A DNA stretch of 64,000 nt, from positions 62,001 through 126,000 of the forward strand of contig JNVV01000079.1 in assembly GCA_000733355.1 (NCBI GenBank). The letters are read 5' to 3'. A program made the position numbers and the translations under genes. Under the pieces are notes generated by a model. That model was not told the origin of the DNA. It ran no database searches and saw only the letters and a list, made by a program, of their open reading frames with translations. Shown here piece by piece: positions 57,005 through 64,000 of this stretch. The stretch is from Falciphora oryzae (Eukaryota; Ascomycota; Sordariomycetes; Magnaporthales; Magnaporthaceae). Numbering within the stretch: position 1 is the first letter of the stretch; each line of letters opens with the position of its first letter.

Positions 57005-57718
57005 ATGGAGCAGCCACGAATATACTAGCTGGGCGGCACTGGGCAAGTTCAACAATGGAGTTTGCTTGGGGATTGACACCAGTTGCCGTGGGGAACATCT
57101 GAAAAGAGAAGCACAGTGTTTACTAGGGAAACCCTACTGGATAGAACCCTCAAATATAAAACGTGCGTCTCAATTCCATGCTAGAAACACCGACAAATAC
57201 CGCTTAAAAGTGATTGATTCCCGGTTGGGCGCATCCTGCGTGGTGGAACCGAAAGTCCCACCCTTGCATTACCTACTTAGGCTTTGCAAGCCCACAGCCA
57301 CGTCGCCGTACCGTCTGGCGTATCACATACATTGGACATGGAGGCGCGTCCAAGCGTGCAGTGGAACAGCCCAGGTGAGCAGAGATTGTTGGTCTCGTTC
57401 TGTTAACACCGTGCTTTTATAGGCACGGATGTTAACATGTCCAGGAAAGCTTGAATCCAAAGGCAGCTCTACGGTCGGTCTTTTGGGGCTGTTGGGGCCA
57501 TGGATAACATGTAGAATAGGCTTTTCTCAAAGGGGCCTAGGTAGAGGGGGGCGAAGCCGCGAGGGTGAATGGTGTTTAGCAGGCGGCTACTTGTGGGGAA
57601 AAGTGGTGGTTGTTCTACTTCTCCCTGGGCTGGCGTCTTTTAACGCAGTTTATATTGGAGAACGTTTATTAGCTTTCGAATAGAGCAAGTGGGATAATAC
57701 AATCCTCTCCCTAGATTA

Positions 57719-58685
57719 ATGGAAAGAACTGCGGACACGCCCTCCTTATATCAAGAGTTGGAAGGGCAAGCGATAAAAACCGTAGAGCAGCCTCCGATCC
57801 AGAAGGGCTGGCAAGCCCGCTTGAATATCGCTGATCGCCTGGGAAACGTGGTCGGCCTGTAAGCCATCTTTCCTAGCCTCGCTTTCAACAAGTCTTTTTT
57901 TTCCTGCGCTCTAATTGGAACCCTGGCCCGTGCAAGCTGATGTTAGGGTCGGGCGCTAACCATCTCTTACTCACGAAGCACAGCATCGAAAGCGCTATCT
58001 CCGCAAATCCGACTGTGGATGAGGACGACGCAAAAAGCCTCTACCTCAACTTTGAAAAACAGCTGTTTGAACAAATTCCAGACAAGGTTAGTTCTTACGA
58101 CGAAGGCGAGAGGACAGCACAGTGCACATGTGCTTAGCCACCCACCCCGCGCCTTAATCTACCTGTTTAACCCCTTGAGTTTGCCGTCAGGCCTCGTACA
58201 ACAGCCAATTGACGGCCAAAGTCAACGGCATATTCCTACGTGCGGTCTATGAAAGGGGGCCGATGGGGGTTGCCGTCGTGGGTCGGCAGAGCCGGGAGCA
58301 GCGGGTTATTGGGGCCGGACGGCCACCACTGATGGCCCCGGAGCAGTTGGCACATCCCGGGGAGCCCTTCGATTCAGATGAGCGGTATTTTACAGGAAAG
58401 CCATCCAGTGAACTTCCCATGACGGAGGCGGAGGAGCAAGAGTTTTCCAGGAGGCTCATACCCCTGGTGGAAAACACGACCAAATTTAGCGTGGCCCTTT
58501 GTCAATGGTACGCCATCACGCAAGACGATATTCGTGCTTGGGGCTTTTTCAGGGCTCCAATTCGCATCCGCCAGCAGTTGAAGCCTCCTTTTTTTTTTTC
58601 TCATGACCAGCGCCGACCTTGGCCAGGCCGAGGACCTTATACACAGAATGATAGGGGATCTGCCAACTGGGAAAATGCACAATAG
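57719..58685 (+). CDS. Unrecognised protein gene with at least two introns
   Basis: The first exon starts at ATG 57719 (ERTADTPSLYQELEGQAIK) and ends at a GTAAGC donor (57859). The second exon holds NPTVDEDDAKSLYLNFEKQL and ends at GTTAGT (58087). An acceptor CGTCAG precedes 58191, where ASYNSQLTAKVNGIFLRAVY begins, and this last frame runs to TAA/TAG near 58685. The acceptor of exon 2 is not certain: 57993 (AAAG) keeps phase. The 3' end may be spliced further, since a T-rich CATGACCAG acceptor-like site at 58614 leads into ADLGQAEDLIHRMIGDLP. The product is hydrophilic and helical, without signal peptide or known domain. Confidence 0.55.
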
Positions 58686-59102
58686 CCGGGTGGGTTGCGA
58701 GCCACAGACTGGCAGTGTGCCAACGCATCCAGGTGACTCAGTTGCCTGTGTCCCTCAACACTGGAAACCCCGTGGAGACCGCTAAGGAGCACCAGACGTA
58801 TCAGTGATTGAACAGCAAGAGTGGCCAAGCGCGAGCCGCTCCTCTCGCCTGAAGATCAACAGCAACAGTAATCGATTCAAGATGGCGGTGGCGTTGGGTG
58901 GTTATTAGGTGCGGGTTTTGTTAGGAGCAAGACGCACTTTTGCTTTTGTCCAAGGTCTTAATTACAAGTAGATGGTAATAGAACCAACAGAGTCCGGTAG
59001 TTTATCTGCTGTGGCTGTTATACACCAGAAATGCATAACTAAAAAAGAGACACCCAGAGGCTTTCCCCCCTAAGCTTTCTGGAGCCACCTCAATATCCCT
59101 TC
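58686..59102. other. Intergenic region between convergent genes
   Basis: 3' flanks of the unrecognised gene and the HET gene. No further gene is seen. Confidence 0.5.
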
Positions 59103-61399
59103 TCACCCAAGTGTAAGTGTCCTCTTGCTCGACTGACACGTTTCCCATGCGCCCTTTGCAATCTTGGCCAGCGCCACTCGATATGTAATACCGTTTTCTT
59201 CCCGTATGAGCATCACATTCTGCGACTGGGCCACTCGCTCAAGCTCAGGCAATTGGCCACAGCTTGTATCCCTGCGCTGCAGCTCCTCTTCATCCACTCC
59301 CATGTTTGTCGACAACAAAACAAAGTCGGCCTGCCTCTCCTTCAGGCCGTCAAAATAGCTCTCCAAGAGCCAGACCTTACCGAGGGGCTCTTTTGAAGAC
59401 GAATGGATGGTAGCAATGCAATAATAGTCCTCGGATCGTTTGCTGCCATCCTGATTGCGCCACAGCATGTGCTGTCGAACCGTGAGCGTGCCGACACTTG
59501 CAGTGAGTTTTAGAAGTCCGTATGACACGTCCTTCGGTAGAGACGCAGAAGCATCATGCCCGGCATCGGTGCTGGCCTCCTCTGTTCCCCTGCAGGGCGG
59601 GCTACTCCAAAGGAAGTCTGGTGGGTCCACAGGATCGTGCCAGTCAACCTCGGAGACGATGGTGTCGCAGAGGTGCTCGTCGTATCTGATCGCGGCGTTC
59701 CAAGATAGCCATGACCAGGACGGGAAGGGGAGTGTGCGGATCTCCCCGTCCTTCGTGGGCACCTCGCACCTCTGGCGCCGCGGGTGCGGGCACGGGCACA
59801 GGTGGTGCTCCTGCCAGACCATGGCTATGTCGATCCTCTCCAGCGGCAGGCCCCAGATGTGGACGTTGGGAATGCTCCTGGCAAAAGAGGTGAGGATACC
59901 CTGGAACGCCCAGAGCACGTCCCCCTCCTTGGTGAACCGACGCCGCGAGAACTTTGCCACGATTTCGCAGTAGCTATCGATTGGGCAGATGGTGGTGCCC
60001 CCAGGGGTTGCCGCGGCAAACGAGTTTCTGCTGTCCACGGAGTATCTCGGAGGGACTGTCGACGGAGCATCGCTGCCGTTGCTGCCATCCCCGCTGGCGT
60101 CATGTTCCCGTGCCAGCTCAAGGTCCTCGCGCCACGCATCGACATGGCAGGCCCAGTAGACCAGCTGGTCCGTGAACACCAGGGTGCGACGAGCCAGCGA
60201 TGCCTCCTGATATGTCCAACCGCGGCTGTTCCATTGGCTGTATTTGATGGCGTCCTGGAGTGACGGTGTCACGACGGCTAACCGATATTCGTTCACACGT
60301 CTGGTGTACCAGGGTACCAAGCTGCGCGGATTCGAAGCCACGCCGGACAAACCCGCCCGGCAGTCGGCGCCCGAGGCGGCAATGAGAACCACGGATGCGA
60401 CCGAATAAATGGCGTCCATGATGGACAGTTGCTGGTTCCGGTCCATGGAGTCGTTCTGCACAATGCACAGCGAATCCACCCAGAGATAGCGCTCCCCAGA
60501 GCGGCAGTAAGCTCGATGGCCTCGCGAATCGTGCGTGGAAGGTCGACATTTCGCAGACCTTGCGGCTCCGAGTAGTCCTCCAGGTTGTCCGTCGTGAGAC
60601 AGGGCTGTCCAGCCGCACCCCAAACATACGACAGAGCCAGATACGTCTCCTTCGAAGTCAGCGCCGTGACTTTGTAGTCCTTGACATCAATGCAGCGAAT
60701 CCTCAGCTCCTCTCGAAGCTGGATCTTTGCATAATCGGCTCCATGTGTCGTCTCGCAGTGTCGCATCCAGTTCTTGACCAGCCCAATATCGGCTTCTGGG
60801 CGCACCTCCCGGGCGACCCTGGGCTGCCATCCCCTTGCAACAGTCTCCCCTCGCAGGGGAGGTAGTACCATAGAATGGCCCAGCTTTTTAGGGGAGTCTA
60901 CCAACGCCAGGGAGCCCACCGTCAAATTCCCAATGGTAATCCTAGCTAGTTCATCGTGCTCGATAATCACGTCGTCGTCGAGTCTTTTCTCGTCCGTCAG
61001 ATCGACACCGTAGCGTGCTGCTGATAAGATGAGGCCGCATCCGTGGCAAGTGCTGGCGCTCTGTGCCACCTCTCGTAGAGTGCCGATTTCATAGTCCATA
61101 TAGAACGCTGCTAGCCGAACTCCCGAATCGGAATCCCGGGGCTGTTCCTGCAGAGGGACCAAAATGGTCGAGCTTTGTTGGCTCCGTTCCTGTTGGTGGC
61201 ATCCGCAGTTTAGGCCGGACGCGAGCTCGTAAAAGTCGATTTTCTCACAGACCGAACACAGCCCGGACCCATCGATGGGGGTACCCGAATTCGGCTGTCG
61301 GGTGAGTTTGATAAATGTCTCTGGGGCGTGGCGAGTGGCACATAAGATCGAATATGGGAGACTTCCCCCGTGTACAGTCCCGTCAAACTCTCGTGGCAT
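59103..61399 (-). pseudogene. HET-domain protein gene with a single 1-base frameshift (about 765 aa if read through)
   Basis: Minus strand, one exon. The N-terminal part has CSVCEKIDFYEL, STCHGCGLILSAA and NWMRHCETTHG. The HET core follows: TYLALSYVWGAAGQPCLTT, LPRTIREAIELTAAL, then after a frame change RYLWVDSLCIVQNDSMD, IYSVASVVLIAASGAD, SRGWTYQEASLARRTLVF and FPSWSWLSWNAA. All signature motifs (SYVWG, YLWVDSLCI, RGWTYQE) are intact, so it is a well-preserved HET gene except for one missing base in a G run at about 60493-60497. Adding one base makes the total length divisible by three. The lesion may therefore be an assembly error rather than a real mutation. HET proteins trigger incompatibility-type cell death. 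Confidence 0.85.
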
Positions 61400-61630
61400 G
61401 TTAATCTTGAAAGCTACTCTGTAGGTGGATACCTAAGTAAATGGGTCTGGGGCGTTGCCAGTTGGTGGTCAAGTCGGGTTGCAGGGGGTAAGGAGGACAG
61501 CTATGGCCGGCGGCTCTTTTAGGGATTGAGAGGGGAGAGATAGGAATAAAGATTTCAAGGTCTGCGTTTTTTTCCGGAGTGTAGCCACACGTGGACTGTG
61601 GCGATGAGACTAGCTTGGGGGCGGTACGCC
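61400..61630. other. HET promoter region
   Basis: Divergence point between the HET gene and the end of the oxidase relic. No gene is seen. Confidence 0.5.
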
Positions 61631-62830
61631 TCAGAAATGCGTGTGGCCCCTCCAAGATGCCCGGATAGCTGTGCCGTCGTTCGGCATATGTGGTCCACGC
61701 TCATTCGCCAGACTTGGCGACGAAGCAATCGCCCGGGGATTGGATGACTGTTGAAGACGGAACAGGTGAGCGGATCCAACCTGATAGCACAGCAGTTGGA
61801 GGGAATGTGTGCGGGGTTTATGGTGCAAGCTGCGCTGTGTTTGTCTTCGTTTGGGGGCAGCAAAGATGACCCCTCCCTTCCCCCCTGCCGTCAGATCCGG
61901 CACGTGCGAGACGCTCCGCGTGACGCCCATCGTGATGTTGTACACGGTCCTGATAACCTCCAGATCGTTGGCGACGGTTGCGTCGCTCATCAGGACGCGC
62001 GACACGTTGGGCACAGCTGACGGGTAGCCAGCGACAGCCGCCGTCTGGATCTGGCTGTGCAGTTTCGGCCCCGCGTCGAGGAAGGGCTTGAGCGCAGCGT
62101 GGTCGCCCTCTGCGTCCGGGTCGATGAGCTACAGCAGGATCTGGCCCTCGCCGTTGACGAAGTACTCGATGGTCAGCCCGGCGTTGTCGCTCGTGTTGGA
62201 AGTAGAAGGAGGAGAGTAGTCGTCGTCGGTGACGCGCTGCAGCTGCATAAGGACTTGGTCGGACAGGCTGCTAGGCACGATTACGGGCCCGCCGTGTATC
62301 CGCTGGCTGTGCTTCATGGCGACAATATCGAAGCAGACGACGACGCCGAAGTTGTTGCCACCGCCTTTCAGCGCGCGGAACGGGTCCGGCTTGCTGGTGG
62401 CGTTGGCGTTGGCGACCTCGCCCGAGGCCAGGGCGACCTTGTAGTTGAGCGTGTTGTCGGAGAAGCCAAGCTGGCTGATGAACCATCTATGGTATGCGGT
62501 CAGCGGACGCAAGACACAAAGCAGCGGAGGCTGGAGGAGAGGTGAAGGAGAAGCATGTCTTACGAGCAGCCGCCCAGCGTGACACCGCCGACGCCCGTCG
62601 TATGGCACCGTCCGCCGGGGGCGACGACACCGGTGCCGTTGGTTTTCTTGTAGGCCTCGTGCCACAGCACGCCGCCTCCAAGATTGACAAAAGAGCGGTC
62701 GTCCGAGAGGACTATCTAGTTCATGCGACGAGGTCGAGCGCGATCCCTCCGTCGGCATTGTTTGCGCCGGCCCAGGGCGTGTGGCCATCTCACTTAATGG
62801 CAAACCTTTTGTTCCTCGGCGCCGTCGCGA
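61631..62830 (-). pseudogene. FAD-linked oxidoreductase (BBE-like) pseudogene
   Basis: The minus strand reads, in family order, GHTPWAGANNADGGIALDL (FAD-binding PP-loop region), SFVNLGGGVLWHEAYKKTNG, VVAPGGRCHTTGVGGVTLGG, then a 76-bp intron (62563-62487). Next come WFISQLGFSDNTLNYKVALA, PDPFRALKGGGNNFGVVVCF (the RGGGGNFG block), LTIEYFVNGEGQILL and GDHAALKPFLDAGPKLHSQI. Lesions: TGA at 62792-62790 just before GHTPW, a frame change, TAG at 62718-62716 and TAG at 62131-62129. Both TAGs could come from CAG by C-to-T. Such oxidases covalently bind FAD and oxidise sugars or secondary metabolites in the secretory path. The start and the BBE end are not found. Confidence 0.8.
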
Positions 62831-63750
62831 CCTTGTTGAGGGATATGCAAGCTTCTAACCTTTGGATGAGCAACGTTGCAATACATCACGCGCAAGCGCG
62901 ATTCCCATTTTGCTGCATCATCCAAGCCTTCAATTGCGCCTCGCCCTTAGTAGCCTGCACCACGCGCTGGGCTCAAACCTTGGCGAGCGGCGCCAGAAGC
63001 ACTGTGACAGCCTCGATTCTAAGCCTATGTTCCTTTCAGCATCCCGTTTATCTGTTTATGCATACAAATCTGATCAACCGTTGATAAACACATTGACAGG
63101 ATCGCCGTGATCCCTAAAATAAACACCCTTTCAAGCAACCAGGGCCTACTTGAAGTACCTTTCCTCCCAGGACCTTAAAAAGGCCCCTAAATCCCTGTGA
63201 GGCTCGTTTTTGGAGATAAACACCCGCCAACCTCGTTAACCGCCATTTTCTTTTTTCTTAACCACCGTTTATTGCATCTCTCCGGGTCTCTTTGCACCAC
63301 CTGTGTCACCTGAACTATTTTCACCACCTTTCCTTGCATTCCCTTACCTTTTTTTTTCGTGGGTGCACCATTTTTGTGGGGTTGCACTTCCGCAACTTTG
63401 GGCTAAAGAAGAAAAGGAAAAAGGAAAAAGGAAAGTTCGATTACGTGCTAGGGGCTAAAAATAAGACCTTATGTACGTGGCTAGGCATGTGCCGGGCCCC
63501 CGGCTGTGGAAGTGACTTCTTTGCTTGTAAGGGCCTTTGGGAATCGTCTCCGCACCTCTTTGTAACTCTCATAAACGACTGTTGATTACGGGCAGCTCGA
63601 AAGGAGCAGGGCCTAAAAAATAGCTTGTCGCGTCCTTTCCCTTCCCATCCCGATGATGACAATCAAAATTCCGCCACAATCAACACCCAAAGTCCAACCA
63701 CAGCCTCCAGGACCCTACCCCAAAGGAAGGCCGCCCGCCAGGATGACAGC
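62831..63750. other. Intergenic region
   Basis: No supported gene. An A-rich stretch around 63410-63440 and T/C-rich tracts are present. Confidence 0.55.
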
Positions 63751-64000
63751 TCAAGAATAATGTCTACAGAAGCAGCTGGCGCAGCGGACAACGACCGTAT
63801 CATCCGGCTCCACCTGGACCTTGCCTTTGAAGCCATAGTACTCTGCGTCGCAGCCACCGTTCCGACACTCCGTGAGATCATATCGCAGCTGCTGTGCCCC
63901 TCGCACAGCGCCTAGCATCTGCAGAGCCGGACCAGAGTCGTCCAGCAATCTTTGCTTGCCCCTGGCAGACTCCTGAGCTGCTGACAGGTCTTGTACCGTC
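63751..64000 (-). CDS. C-terminal end of a gene continuing beyond the window
   Basis: The minus-strand frame is open from the right edge to TGA/TAA at 63751. The last 82 codons include SAAQESARGKQRLLDDSGPA and end with a cysteine-containing tail: TECRNGGCDAEYYG, then VVVRCASCFCRHYS. The C-x4-C ... C-x2-C-x-C pattern could bind zinc, but no family is recognised. Start and exon structure lie outside the window. Confidence 0.5.
   Translation of the reverse strand, partial: TVQDLSAAQESARGKQRLLDDSGPALQMLGAVRGAQQLRYDLTECRNGGCDAEYYGFKGKVQVEPDDTVVVRCASCFCRHYS

Overview
The window is genomic DNA of a filamentous ascomycete (Pezizomycotina, probably Sordariomycetes). The evidence is short GT-AG introns of 55-90 bp, GC-rich coding sequence, HET-domain and PNP-NACHT STAND genes, Kex2-type secreted precursors and a Fot1/Tc1-type transposon with TA target sites. 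Genus and species cannot be read from the sequence. There are three N gaps (2204-2326, 34082-34135, 47789-47850). No rRNA, convincing tRNA or CRISPR array was seen.

Layout. 1-8.1 kb: the 3' end of a short coiled-coil (SCOC-like) gene, a 4.6 kb stretch without a convincing gene, a conserved 131-aa protein, a conserved 407-aa protein and a small secreted protein. 9.7-14.1 kb: a HET gene broken by one in-frame TGA, a frameshifted membrane-protein relic and a HET fragment. 14.9-24.6 kb: a four-exon gene for an approximately 2905-aa STAND/NLR-type protein. It has an N-terminal nucleoside-phosphorylase fold, a NACHT ATPase, about 2000 residues of heavily decayed but still open 33-residue ankyrin-like repeats, and a C-terminal transmembrane tail on its own exon. 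A second open frame of the same repeats lies just downstream. 25.1-33.5 kb: a secreted SET-domain protein, a DUF7708/NACHT-like protein with a GC-AG intron, and, divergent from it, a large AAA+ ATPase whose AAA domain carries a 222-bp solo LTR with a 5-bp target duplication. 35.9-38.95 kb: a secreted two-domain cysteine-rich protein, a broken copy of the AAA gene tail and a GT25 glycosyltransferase. 41.3-46.7 kb: an allantoate-permease-type MFS transporter and a damaged SNF2/RING helicase gene with an 817-bp inverted-repeat transposon in an intron. 47.4-51.5 kb: a Kex2-processed repeat precursor with a mis-sized assembly gap, a decayed C2H2 zinc-finger gene and a 67-aa secreted protein. 52.9-55.3 kb: relics of an RNA polymerase beta-like gene and an mRNA-capping-enzyme-like gene, as found in nucleocytoplasmic large DNA viruses and cytoplasmic linear plasmids. 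56.2-64 kb: a 228-bp MITE, a 66-aa secreted cysteine-rich protein, an unrecognised gene, a HET gene with a 1-base frameshift, an FAD-oxidase pseudogene and the end of one more gene.

As a whole this is an accessory, self/non-self-type region (HET, NLR, AAA, secreted cysteine-rich proteins) with many broken genes and transposon insertions. The three most unusual items are the tail-anchored NLR with decayed ankyrin repeats, the AAA gene with a solo LTR that could in principle be spliced out, and the viral or plasmid-like transcription genes. Gene models are hand-built from reading frames and splice signals. Family names rest on motif recognition, not on database searches.
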